A stretch of DNA of 64,000 nucleotides, taken from assembly GCF_027111295.1 (NCBI RefSeq), contig NZ_CP114287.1, forward strand, positions 558,001-622,000, written 5' to 3'. This document shows, in pieces, positions 46,913-54,936 of this stretch. Under the pieces are notes generated by a model that worked only from the letters and a program-made list of their open reading frames with translations, was not told the origin of the DNA and did no database searches. Origin of the DNA: Flavobacterium gelatinilyticum. GTDB lineage: Bacteria > Bacteroidota > Bacteroidia > Flavobacteriales > Flavobacteriaceae. The position numbers were made by a program, and so were the translations under genes. Within the stretch, counting starts at the first letter, position 1. Every line of letters starts with the position of its first letter.

Positions 46913-46935
46913 CAGCAATCTAAAATCAATTAATT

Positions 46936-47829
46936 ATGAAAAATCAATTTAAACTATTTTGGGCAGCAGCCTTTTTAATAACATATTCATTAGGCGCATC
47001 TGCTCAGGAAAACGAAGCCACGAGCCTTGATTTAGGAACTATACCGCCCTACCATATGCAGGTTACTTATGACAAAACTTCCCATCTTATTTTCCCGTCC
47101 CCTATCCGATACGTGGATCTTGGAAGTGGATACCTGATTGCCTCAAAGGCCGAGGATGCTGAAAACGTCCTTCGCGTCAAGGCATCGGTCCAGACTTTTG
47201 AAGAGGAAACCAATTTTTCGGTGATTACAGATGACGGCCGTTTTTACAATTTTAACGTGCGCTACAGCGCCAGCCCGCCTGCCCTCAGCTATGATCTTAT
47301 GGCGATGCAGAAGAACTTTGACAAAGTCAGTGCAAGCGATGTTCTTTTTGAGGAGCTTGGAAAAACACCGCCCTCACTGGCCGGACTGATCCTGGAAACT
47401 ATATACAAAAACAACAAGCGAATCGTAAAGCACATTGCATCGGAGAGTTTCGGCATTCAGTTCAGCTTAAAGGGCATCTATATCCACAACGGGAAGTATT
47501 ATTTCCATACACAGCTTGAAAACCAAACCAATGTACCTTTCAGCATTGACTTTATGAGTTTCAAGGTGGTGGATAAAAAAACAGCCAGACGCACTGCCAC
47601 CCAGCAAAGGCCGATTTTGCCGCTGCGCATTTACAAAACCCTTGATGAGATTCCCGGAAAAGCCACAGACCAGAATGTGTTTCTCTTGGACCAGTTTACA
47701 ATAGCAGATGACAAACTGCTGCTAATTGAGATTTTTGAGAAAAACGGAGGCAGGCACCAGACACTCAAGATTAAAAATTCAGATCTTGTAAAAGCCAAGG
47801 TGATAAACAGTATGCACCTTAAATTTTAA
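46936..47829 (+). CDS. traN: TraN, DUF4138 (VirB9-like) conjugation protein
   Basis: This 297-aa protein has a signal peptide (LFWAAAFLITYSLGASAQ) and a DUF4138 beta-sandwich pair (SHLIFPSPIRYVDLGSGYLI; VLRVKA). It is the outer-membrane-side ring partner of TraM. It ends the tra operon; no traO, traP or traQ follows. Confidence 0.9.
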   Translation: MKNQFKLFWAAAFLITYSLGASAQENEATSLDLGTIPPYHMQVTYDKTSHLIFPSPIRYVDLGSGYLIASKAEDAENVLRVKASVQTFEEETNFSVITDDGRFYNFNVRYSASPPALSYDLMAMQKNFDKVSASDVLFEELGKTPPSLAGLILETIYKNNKRIVKHIASESFGIQFSLKGIYIHNGKYYFHTQLENQTNVPFSIDFMSFKVVDKKTARRTATQQRPILPLRIYKTLDEIPGKATDQNVFLLDQFTIADDKLLLIEIFEKNGGRHQTLKIKNSDLVKAKVINSMHLKF

Positions 47830-47863
47830 CAACTATTAAAAAATTTAGAAATTAAAAAGTATT

Positions 47864-47894
47864 ACAGCCCGAAGCATTGCTTTGGGCTGTTTTG
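47864..47894 (+). terminator. Terminator after traN
   Basis: ACAGCCC (47864-47870) and GGGCTGT (47884-47890), with an inner GAAGC/GCTTT pairing, form a strong hairpin before TTTTG. It ends the tra operon. Confidence 0.8.
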
Positions 47895-48017
47895 TTTACT
47901 GAGCTTAAGCCTTTCCTGCAAATACATTGCATAACTCAATTAACGTTAGTATCTTAGCACTGAACTGTAAAAGCCAAATTCTTTCTTTTTTGGCAACAAG
48001 GATTTAACTGTATTGTT

Positions 48018-48575
48018 ATGCAAAATGTTATCGACCGCACCAATAAATTTTACCTGTTAATGTCCCGAAAAGTACTCTCTAAAAAAGAATATGGGGTGCT
48101 TGAAAAACTGTTGATAGAAAAAATGTCTTTTGAGCAGGCGGCGCAGAAATATGGGGTAACATCCGAAGATGTGCAGGAACTTTACCAGAGAACGTGCAGT
48201 AAAGTCAAAGCAGTGGCCGAGCTGTTTTCAGAAATCGATCAATACGAGAAAAAACTTCAGAAGTTAAAGCGTCAATTAAATCCAGATCCCAGCCCCGCTG
48301 CTATGAGAAAAGAAAAAGCGGAAAAAGACCGCCAAAAACTGCTCCTTGACAGTTCTTTTCCATTCAGCAAAAGACTGCTAAGCGTACTGGAAACTTTAGA
48401 GATCAAAACCATTGGGGAGCTTTCCGATATACCGCTAAAGGACTTTCAAAATTTCAATGGATTTAAAATAAAGTGCAAAGAAGAGCTCACTGCCTTTATC
48501 GAGTTTGAAAATATCCAATATCTTTTCAAAGGCTTTGCGGTCTGGAAAAAACAGCCCATTGTGCGGTTTAAATAA
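48018..48575 (+). CDS. Sigma4-like / RNA polymerase alpha-CTD-like DNA-binding protein
   Basis: This 185-aa protein has an N-terminal HTH (VLSKKEYGVLEKLLIEKMSF...AAQKYGVTSEDVQELYQR), like sigma-70 region 4. After a basic coiled coil comes a helix-hairpin-helix end (LLSVLETLEIKTIGELSDI... FNGFKIKCKEELTAFIEF) that closely follows the alpha-CTD pattern. The two are the parts of RNA polymerase that contact promoters. I infer a transcription accessory factor of the ICE. It lies between tra and PRTRC, with its own upstream spacer. Confidence 0.65.
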   Translation: MQNVIDRTNKFYLLMSRKVLSKKEYGVLEKLLIEKMSFEQAAQKYGVTSEDVQELYQRTCSKVKAVAELFSEIDQYEKKLQKLKRQLNPDPSPAAMRKEKAEKDRQKLLLDSSFPFSKRLLSVLETLEIKTIGELSDIPLKDFQNFNGFKIKCKEELTAFIEFENIQYLFKGFAVWKKQPIVRFK

Positions 48576-48607
48576 GTAAAAGCCTCTCTTAAAGCGGTCT
48601 TCTTTTG

Positions 48608-48643
48608 CTTCTTTTCTTTGGCCGTCCTCGGAAAGAAAAGAAG
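48608..48643. repeat. Perfect 12-bp inverted repeat with 12-nt loop
   Basis: CTTCTTTTCTTT (48608-48619) and AAAGAAAAGAAG (48632-48643) form a perfect stem. It is followed by a terminator-like AAGGGATG/CATCCCTT hairpin (48662-48682) before an A-run. The purine/pyrimidine arms are striking. It sits between the convergent 48018 gene and the PRTRC block. Confidence 0.55.
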
Positions 48644-48661
48644 TCCGCCCAAAAACAGCAA

Positions 48662-48690
48662 AAGGGATGATAAGCATCCCTTAAAAAAAA
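48662..48690 (-). terminator. Terminator between convergent genes
   Basis: AAGGGATG and CATCCCTT pair around ATAAG; the A-run at 48683-48690 flanks one side, and the T-run reads out on the minus strand. Confidence 0.6.
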
Positions 48691-48749
48691 CGCAGCGGGT
48701 CTGCTAAAATAGCGGGCACTGCATTTTGGCAGAGTCGCTCTACCGATTA

Positions 48750-48800
48750 AACGCAAAAAGACTGTCCCGACCAAAGGAAGGGAGTGTCTTTTTGCCGCCC
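48750..48800 (-). terminator. Hairpin downstream of the PRTRC ThiF gene
   Basis: GCAAAAAGAC and GTCTTTTTGC, with an inner TCCC/GGGA pair, form a long hairpin just after the ThiF gene on its strand. A smaller GCCCGA/TCGGGC hairpin precedes it. Confidence 0.6.
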
Positions 48801-48810
48801 GATTTCGGGC

Positions 48811-49614
48811 TTATCCCACCCCAATGGGCTGTGACCGAAAATCTTTCAGATTCAGAAAAAATCCACGGTTCTCCGTCATTCCCTCTCGAAACAGATTCCA
48901 CAATAGCGAGCATCCCATCTGCGCCAAAGCGGAATTAATAAACAAATCCTGTTTTTCAAGCGCCTCGGCAAGCGAACAGCTCGGCGTGTCGTCCTTCGTT
49001 TCAGATTCCTGTAGAAGCTCCCCAAATTCCTCGGTCAAAAACGGCAGACGCTCCACCGTTTCAAATTTTTCGGACTTAGGCTGTGGAATTTCCCCAACAG
49101 TAGCGAGTATGACCTGCCCTGTATACTGGCTGTTGCCAAAATCCATCCAGTATTTGGGGTCGTCCCTGTGATGCCTTTGGTTGCTATACTTTAAAATATC
49201 GGCAATTTCAAAACGGGACTTCACGCTGTCTGTACAAGTAATGTAAATACTTGCCTTGGCATTACTCGGCAGTTTTCCAAAGCTATCCTTTACAAATTTG
49301 ACGGTTTCCGCTTTCCAGTTTGTACCCGTAAAACGGTTGGCACGGTTGATAAGTGCCACGGATTTATACAGTCCGACCTCGCTGGGCGCAAAACGCTGTC
49401 TGCCAAGGTTGGCATTTGTGATAATATCATCATCCCAAAGACGAACCGAAAGCCCTGCATGCCCGAGGGCTGTGAGGCTGTGGTTCATTTCCATAAGAGC
49501 GGTCAGCACCTTTGAGCCTGTGCCGCCTGCCCCGATAAGGTTAACCGCTATTGGATTAGTCGGGCTTATCAAATAAGGGTCTGTAAAATGCATTTTGGTT
49601 TTCTCGGTATTCAT
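48811..49614 (-). CDS. PRTRC system ThiF-family protein
   Basis: This 267-aa protein has an N-terminal E1/ThiF Rossmann motif (AVNLIGAGGTGSKVLTALMEM) and DDDIITNANLGRQRF, the ATP-binding region of E1-like enzymes that adenylate a C-terminus. It ends the PRTRC cassette. Such cassettes occur on plasmids and ICEs; their biochemical role is not known. Cysteines near the C-terminus could serve as acceptor sites. Confidence 0.85.
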   Translation of the reverse strand: MNTEKTKMHFTDPYLISPTNPIAVNLIGAGGTGSKVLTALMEMNHSLTALGHAGLSVRLWDDDIITNANLGRQRFAPSEVGLYKSVALINRANRFTGTNWKAETVKFVKDSFGKLPSNAKASIYITCTDSVKSRFEIADILKYSNQRHHRDDPKYWMDFGNSQYTGQVILATVGEIPQPKSEKFETVERLPFLTEEFGELLQESETKDDTPSCSLAEALEKQDLFINSALAQMGCSLLWNLFREGMTENRGFFLNLKDFRSQPIGVG

Positions 49615-50339
49615 GACAATAGGTTTTTAAGTGTTTTGTTATTCTTTTTCAATACTGCTGTGGGAAAGGCTTTGCCTGTCGAGATTAAGTCTTTCCACAG
49701 GCTGACGCAGTTGCCTTTTACGGGGCTGTTCTCTCCCATCAGGTGGCTGAAGTAGCTGTTGAAAAAATAATCCTCCCACGCCCTTGTAAATTCCTCCACC
49801 GATGCAGAGTTTTTAATATCGATACTCACCGAGCCCATACATACCCTGCCATCCTCATAGATATTGAAAAATGGCGCATAGTACAGTGTTGTTTTCTCCG
49901 TGGGTCTTCTGTTGCTTAAAACGGCAAATACCCTAAGGCTGTTTTTATTTGCCTGCCAGATCATGGAAGGCACAAACCCCTGACCGCTTGGAATCCCCAA
50001 GCCCTCTATAAAATAAAGCGGTCTTTTTTGGGATTTGGTGTACCATATCACAGCGCCTTTGTCCCTGCTTGGATTGATGTGCAGTATAGTGGTTGGCAGA
50101 ATCCCGACGGGTTTTAAAAAAGCAGACTGCTTCTGCTTTTCGGTTAGAAGTGCTTTGGCGAGCGCCACTGCTTCACGCTCTGTCAACGGATGCGCATTGA
50201 TAGGCGTGCCGTTTCTATCCATATCAAAATGCTCTACATATACTTCTTTATCTAAACCTTTACTTTCATATAAAACAAGGGCGGATTTCGGGTGGTAAAG
50301 CGTCCCGAAACCCTCTGCTATATCAACTGCATTATTCAT
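49611..50339 (-). CDS. PRTRC system protein B
   Basis: About 242 aa from ATG 50339; the longer frame overlaps the previous gene too far. The sequence (LTEREAVALAKALL; LKPVGILPTTILHINP) matches PRTRC protein B. It overlaps the ThiF gene by 4 nt. Confidence 0.8.
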   Translation of the reverse strand: MNNAVDIAEGFGTLYHPKSALVLYESKGLDKEVYVEHFDMDRNGTPINAHPLTEREAVALAKALLTEKQKQSAFLKPVGILPTTILHINPSRDKGAVIWYTKSQKRPLYFIEGLGIPSGQGFVPSMIWQANKNSLRVFAVLSNRRPTEKTTLYYAPFFNIYEDGRVCMGSVSIDIKNSASVEEFTRAWEDYFFNSYFSHLMGENSPVKGNCVSLWKDLISTGKAFPTAVLKKNNKTLKNLLS

Positions 50340-51507
50340 TTTCGTGGTATTTATAATTATACAATAAAGCGCACAACTCGTCCAAAAGGGCAAACAGCAG
50401 GCTTTCAAAATCAAGGCTGTTTTGGGGCAGTTCTTCTCCGTCAAAACATTTTAAAATCATCGGCTCATCCATTGCACCGTACTCGTTAAACTCATTGTTG
50501 ATGCTCTCTTCAATGCTTTCATAAAGCCATCCTTTAGTATCGGAGATAAAGGAAATGTACTTTTCCATCCCGATACTCTCACTTTCCGTGTCTTCGTCTT
50601 CATCCCCGTCATTCATTGGCGCATTTCGAAAAATGCTTTCATGGGGATAGTCGCTGTATAATGCAAAAGCTTTTTTAGCTATACCCAAACACTGCTTATC
50701 AAAGGCATCACAGCTTTTAAAAGCTTTTAAACGCCCTTCGAACACTTCTAAATTTATGCGGTTGAAAATCTTCTTTTCGATACATTCCCCGATAAGTTCT
50801 GCCTTGTCATACTCCCGAATATACCTCTCGTTTTCTTCCCTGTCCTCGTCCTGTTCTGTCCATTCCCTGTGCATTTCATAGAGCCAGTACAGATAACTGC
50901 CCTGCTGTCTGAAATACGGTACATCGGCACTATGATACAGATACGAGCAGACCGATAAAAGCAGATGCGCATTCTGTTTGTGCTTCGATTCTCTGAGCAT
51001 TTGATAAATTGGTTGTATAGGGATATAATACAGCGTCGTGCCCGTGCTGTATTTTTCCTCGCTGAGAAGATACGTTCTGTGGCTGTCCTGCAATAACCGC
51101 AGTTCGGAAAAGTTCTCTACACTTTTTTTGAGCTTTTCCTGTAAATCCCATACAGCCAATGCCATATTATAGGGATATTCAAAATGAGAGGTTGGCATCG
51201 GCACAATGCGGTAATGCCCTGCTAGGCTGTCAAGAGAGCTATAAAAATCGCTTTCCATTTTGGAAATATCCCCACAAGCCTGTAGCGTTTTACTCTCTTG
51301 TAGTCTGGGCAGAAAAGAAACCTTTAGAAAACCATCGGTAGCATTTCCGCAGGCACTGACCTTGGTTTGTCTTTCTGCACCTCGCCTGTATCCTTGGGTC
51401 TCTGCATCCAATGCATAAACCCTGCGAGCTGTGCGTGAAGCTGTTTTTGTCTTTTTCGCTCGGGCAGTTGCACTGTTCCCGATATAATTGTCTGTTGCAT
51501 AATTCAT
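50332..51507 (-). CDS. PRTRC system protein, F-like
   Basis: This 391-aa soluble protein lies between PRTRC C and B, where the F component is found in Bacteroidota. It has a basic N-terminus and a helical, acidic C-terminal half (DGDEDEDTESESIG). I identify it mainly by position. It overlaps PRTRC B by 8 nt. Confidence 0.55.
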   Translation of the reverse strand: MNYATDNYIGNSATARAKKTKTASRTARRVYALDAETQGYRRGAERQTKVSACGNATDGFLKVSFLPRLQESKTLQACGDISKMESDFYSSLDSLAGHYRIVPMPTSHFEYPYNMALAVWDLQEKLKKSVENFSELRLLQDSHRTYLLSEEKYSTGTTLYYIPIQPIYQMLRESKHKQNAHLLLSVCSYLYHSADVPYFRQQGSYLYWLYEMHREWTEQDEDREENERYIREYDKAELIGECIEKKIFNRINLEVFEGRLKAFKSCDAFDKQCLGIAKKAFALYSDYPHESIFRNAPMNDGDEDEDTESESIGMEKYISFISDTKGWLYESIEESINNEFNEYGAMDEPMILKCFDGEELPQNSLDFESLLFALLDELCALLYNYKYHENE

Positions 51508-51522
51508 GGCTTTAAATTTTGG

Positions 51523-51741
51523 TTAGCCTTTTGTTCCCATTACCGTTTCAAATCGGTACTCGACCGCATCGTCCCTGATGGCGGGGGCTGATATTTTGGC
51601 GGTGGTCAGTATCGGATAGGTCGGGGCATAAAAATTCAGTACTGCTTCGGTACTCCATCTCGGTTCGGGGTCTGAAAGCCTGATTTCCTGCCCTTTGTCT
51701 TTGAGTATAAAAACCCGCTGTAATTGTGCTCTTAATAACAT
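51523..51741 (-). CDS. PRTRC system protein C
   Basis: This 72-aa protein (LQRVFILKDKGQEIRLSDPEP; LNFYAPTYPILTTAKI) matches PRTRC protein C, a small protein that may be ubiquitin-like in its relation to the ThiF enzyme. It is 15 nt upstream of the F-like gene. Confidence 0.85.
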   Translation of the reverse strand: MLLRAQLQRVFILKDKGQEIRLSDPEPRWSTEAVLNFYAPTYPILTTAKISAPAIRDDAVEYRFETVMGTKG

Positions 51742-51765
51742 GATTTCATTATTTAGATTAATATC

Positions 51766-52422
51766 CTACTCCTCTGCTTCGGGGTCATCTTCCCAATATT
51801 CCGTTTCTTCCTCTTCCGTTTCATGTTCCTGTGCATCACTACTATCATTAGCATACTCGGGAAAAAGCGCCTCTCGGGGTGGTTCGGGTTTTGCAGTTTC
51901 TGTTGTACTTCCGAACAAATCGGGCGCAAACTGGGCTGATAATTCAGCTTTGCGTCTTCGTATCTCCTCCGCTTTTAGTGGAAACTCATGTATTTCGGGC
52001 ACTTTTATCCATGCCTCACGGAATTTCCCTTCTTTTTCCAGTTCGTTGGCTTTTGCTATGGCATCGCTGAATTTTTTGTCTTTGGCTTCCTGTTCTTTTT
52101 TCTGCTTGTCTTCCTTTTCCTTTTCCATTGCCGACTGCATTTTGGTCTGCTCGAGCTGTTTCATATAGCCTTCCATGTCCACCATAAGACCCGAGGCGGA
52201 CTGCATGGGCGCTGTTATATTCTCAAAAAAACCGCTGTCGAGTTCCTCGGCTGTTCCCCGCAGGTTTAAAGGCGGTATGCTGTGCTTTGCAGTATCCCCG
52301 CACGCCTCGTTTTGGAGCATGACCAGTACAATAAGCCTGTCCTCTGCGCCTTTTGCTATTGTAATGTGCAAATCCCCTATAATCTGCAACTGCGCTATCT
52401 GATTGAAAAAATTGGTATTCAT
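51766..52422 (-). CDS. PRTRC system protein E
   Basis: This 218-aa protein has a conserved N-terminal domain (GDLHITIAKGAEDRLIVLVML; PPLNLRGTAEELDSGFF), a Lys/Glu coiled-coil linker and an acidic tail, as in PRTRC E. It starts the PRTRC genes, about 120 nt after the DUF932 gene. Confidence 0.85.
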   Translation of the reverse strand: MNTNFFNQIAQLQIIGDLHITIAKGAEDRLIVLVMLQNEACGDTAKHSIPPLNLRGTAEELDSGFFENITAPMQSASGLMVDMEGYMKQLEQTKMQSAMEKEKEDKQKKEQEAKDKKFSDAIAKANELEKEGKFREAWIKVPEIHEFPLKAEEIRRRKAELSAQFAPDLFGSTTETAKPEPPREALFPEYANDSSDAQEHETEEEETEYWEDDPEAEE

Positions 52423-52543
52423 TGCTTAAAATTTAAATTGTTATTTGTTTCCTCTTTGTGCGTATGGATTTATAATTTTGATAATACCGACGCTTTTTGC
52501 AAGGCTGTCACGCTCTCGCAACAGCCTTTCTTTATCTGCCTTG

Positions 52544-53617
52544 CTAATTCAGGTTAAGGATTTCCGATCCGTCCGCCTGAAAACTCATACATAAATCGAA
52601 TGCCTTTTGGGCTTTTCCCTGGGCTGTGCCTCCCATAACAATCGACTGTAGTTTGGCTTCATCGTCCTTGTATTTTCGCACATTCTGATAGTAGCCCGTA
52701 ACTCCATTGTACGCCCCGAAAAGCGTGCCTTTGGTTGTGTCCATCTGCTGTGATTCGCTCGCCATGGCGTAGGCAAAAGCGTCCTCTACCGTATTTTTAA
52801 ACACGCTAGACAGTTCATCTTCTGCCCCTTTTTTGATTAAAGCGAGTGTTTCGGTATTAGGGCATAATGCCAATTGAATCAGTTTTTTAACTTCCCTGTC
52901 TGTTACTTTAACTTGAGCCCACTCATTGAAAATGCCTTCCAATTGGGTGCTTAATTTGTCCGCCAGTCCCATTACTTTATGGGCATCATCAAGTCGCTGT
53001 TTAGCACCCGAGGTATGGCGGATGCGCACCACGTTGCTCATCGAGCGAAGCGAAGCGTTAAGCGTGTTTTGGCATACGATGCGGATGGGCGTAAAAGCCG
53101 CTGTGATGCTTCCGCTACCGTCGTGGGAGGTAGTCAGGAAAATATACTTTTCGGTCACGTCATCCCCTTTTCCCACACGGATATAATCAGGGAGTTTGGC
53201 TGTAATGAAAATGCGCTCTCCCTGCCCGAGTGCCCCTGCCGTTTCGTACAGTATACCGTCACCGCCCCCGACAATCGCATCAAAAAAACTGAACGCCTCA
53301 CGATTCTGCACGATATGGTAGTCTTTCCCAACCACGCCCAAAACTGCATTGCTGTCTGTGCGTATGGTGGCAAAACAGTCAGGAACTGCCAGTTCCGTAC
53401 TGCCCACTTCAATACCCTCACGGGTTGCGATAATTTCAGAACCCTTGGTGTAAAGCGGGCTTTTTGCCACCTGATAGTCAAGCCCTGCGTGTTTGATGGC
53501 TTCGGAGCTTGTCGGGTACTGCTCCACGATCTGCCCGAGCCCGTGCCATGCTTTTTCCTTTACGCTGAAAAAAGAGTAATTGCCAGTTTTGCTGTTGTAA
53601 TTGATATTATGTGCCAT
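52544..53617 (-). CDS. DUF932 phage/plasmid-like protein
   Basis: This 357-aa protein carries the DUF932 signature (AWHGLGQIVEQYPTSSEA; VVGKDYHIVQNREAFSFFDA; TPIRIVCQNTLNASL). Such proteins are common on plasmids, phages and ICEs, and their function is unknown. Codon use and GC content resemble the PRTRC block. Confidence 0.9.
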   Translation of the reverse strand: MAHNINYNSKTGNYSFFSVKEKAWHGLGQIVEQYPTSSEAIKHAGLDYQVAKSPLYTKGSEIIATREGIEVGSTELAVPDCFATIRTDSNAVLGVVGKDYHIVQNREAFSFFDAIVGGGDGILYETAGALGQGERIFITAKLPDYIRVGKGDDVTEKYIFLTTSHDGSGSITAAFTPIRIVCQNTLNASLRSMSNVVRIRHTSGAKQRLDDAHKVMGLADKLSTQLEGIFNEWAQVKVTDREVKKLIQLALCPNTETLALIKKGAEDELSSVFKNTVEDAFAYAMASESQQMDTTKGTLFGAYNGVTGYYQNVRKYKDDEAKLQSIVMGGTAQGKAQKAFDLCMSFQADGSEILNLN

Positions 53618-53661
53618 GATATTTGATTTTAAAATTTATACTTGGTTTGTAATGCCGTTGC

Positions 53662-54090
53662 TTAAAACGGCACATCGTCCTCAGGCTCTTTTAAGGTGGC
53701 TTTTTTGCTTTCTCCCTGTACCGCATTGTGTCCAGTTTGAACCGCCTGCGCATTTTGAACTCCCTGCGCTCCTTCAGGCTTCTTCCCGCCCCCGTGCAGT
53801 TTGATATTCGAGGTATTGAAGTTCAGCCCCGCGCGAGGTTCCCCGTCATTCCCTTTCCACGCCCTTGCGCTTACCATACCAGTGAGTTCCACCACCGTGC
53901 CTTTGGTCAGCCACTGGGCAACCCTCGGGCTTATCCAGTAGGCGCACTCGAAAAAGGTGGTCTGCTCTACCCTGTCGCCTTTTTTGTTTTTGTAGCTCTC
54001 GTTGATGGCTACCGAAAAATTTACTACCTGTCTCCTGTCTGACAATGTGCTTACTTTCGCATCTTTTGTCACTCTTCCTGTAATGTTCAT
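53662..54090 (-). CDS. ssb: Single-stranded DNA-binding protein
   Basis: This 142-aa protein has an OB fold (NITGRVTKDAKVSTLSDRR; VNFSVAINESYKNKKGD; WLTKGTVVELTGMVSARAW) and a tail ending in DDVPF, the usual partner-binding tip. It binds the single strand that enters during conjugation. It is the first gene of the minus-strand block; a long leader of about 390 nt separates it from the nested hairpin. Confidence 0.92.
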   Translation of the reverse strand: MNITGRVTKDAKVSTLSDRRQVVNFSVAINESYKNKKGDRVEQTTFFECAYWISPRVAQWLTKGTVVELTGMVSARAWKGNDGEPRAGLNFNTSNIKLHGGGKKPEGAQGVQNAQAVQTGHNAVQGESKKATLKEPEDDVPF

Positions 54091-54367
54091 GATTCCTGAT
54101 TTTTAAATATTTATTTACTTTTATTTACTCTACTACTTTAGTTCTATAGTTCCTCGTACCCCTTGTATCTTTTTACATTCCTCAAACCCAAAAAACCAAA
54201 CTCCAAAAGTCCAACACCACACTGCAACCCACCGCCTTAATACTTTTCATCTTCCCGCCACACCGCCTTTCTATCGCCCCCCTGTTTACTTTCTTTTCCC
54301 GCCCCGCATTTTTACTTTTGACTTTTTATTTTTTTTTGAAATTTTATTCGGCAATGAGAGCAGGCGC

Positions 54368-54466
54368 TGTTTTGTTTCATCATGGCGTTTTCAATATTTC
54401 AATTCTCATTTCTGACATTTTTTTTTATTCGTCTAAAGAGCCGCAGTATGCTATGTTTTGTTTCAT
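54368..54466. repeat. Direct repeat of 13 bp
   Basis: TGTTTTGTTTCAT occurs at 54368-54380 and 54454-54466, 86 bp apart, beside the large hairpin. Its role is unknown; it could be a regulator site. Confidence 0.45.
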
Positions 54467-54482
54467 GAGCATAAAAAGGTAA

Positions 54483-54584
54483 GTGTCCGGCAAAAGCAAG
54501 GCTCCGGCAAAAATACAACCCGCAAGGGTGGAGATTTTTTGCCAGGACCTGAAAGGCCACGGCCTTGCTTTTGCTCAAGGACAC
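54483..54584. other. Large nested hairpin with GNRA tetraloop upstream of ssb
   Basis: GTGTCC (54483-54488) pairs with GGACAC (54579-54584), and CAAAAGCAAGGC (54491-54502) with GCCTTGCTTTTG (54562-54573). CCGGCAAAAA (54504-54513) pairs with TTTTTGCC-AGG (54536-54546). CCC-GCAA-GGG (54519-54528) closes with a GNRA-type loop. A GGCC/GGCC pair lies in the remaining arm. This is far more structure than chance would give. It may be a single-strand origin, a structured RNA or a regulatory leader of the ssb block. Confidence 0.6.
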
Positions 54585-54936
54585 GGACTACCTTTGCTCC
54601 TGAAATAAAACAAAAGCATACAGGCTATTTGATAAAAAGCAAAAGGGAAGCAATTGGGATACTAGGGATAAAGAGCAGCCAGGAAGAAAAGCAGTAAGCA
54701 CTGGGGTGAATTCGAAAAACAGTCCTGTGAAACCGGTTACTGTTGCAGAAACCACAAGCCGGAATTAACTACTGAAAGTACAGCCGCACAGCTAAAAAGA
54801 TTTGGTATTTATTCTTATATTCGCTTAAAAATCTTACTAATACACAAACCAGCTAAAAGTCATATTGACCCCATTTTATGGTTGGTATAATTTAATAAGC
54901 AGTGATTGTATAAAGACAAATAACAAATACTAAACG
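54585..54936. other. Intergenic region before the second defence block
   Basis: About 350 bases without an ORF that I trust. It is mixed AT/GC and shows no clear hairpin. Composition changes here from the GC-richer ICE core to AT-rich cargo, so a cargo boundary may lie near 54700-54900. Confidence 0.4.

Noticed and set aside
54399..54697. Short ORFs on both strands in the ssb upstream region
   Set aside because: They overlap the nested hairpin and repeats, whose sequence is explained by base pairing rather than coding.
54091..54936. tRNA or att site at the change from core to cargo
   Set aside because: No cloverleaf or direct repeat of att type could be found by eye.
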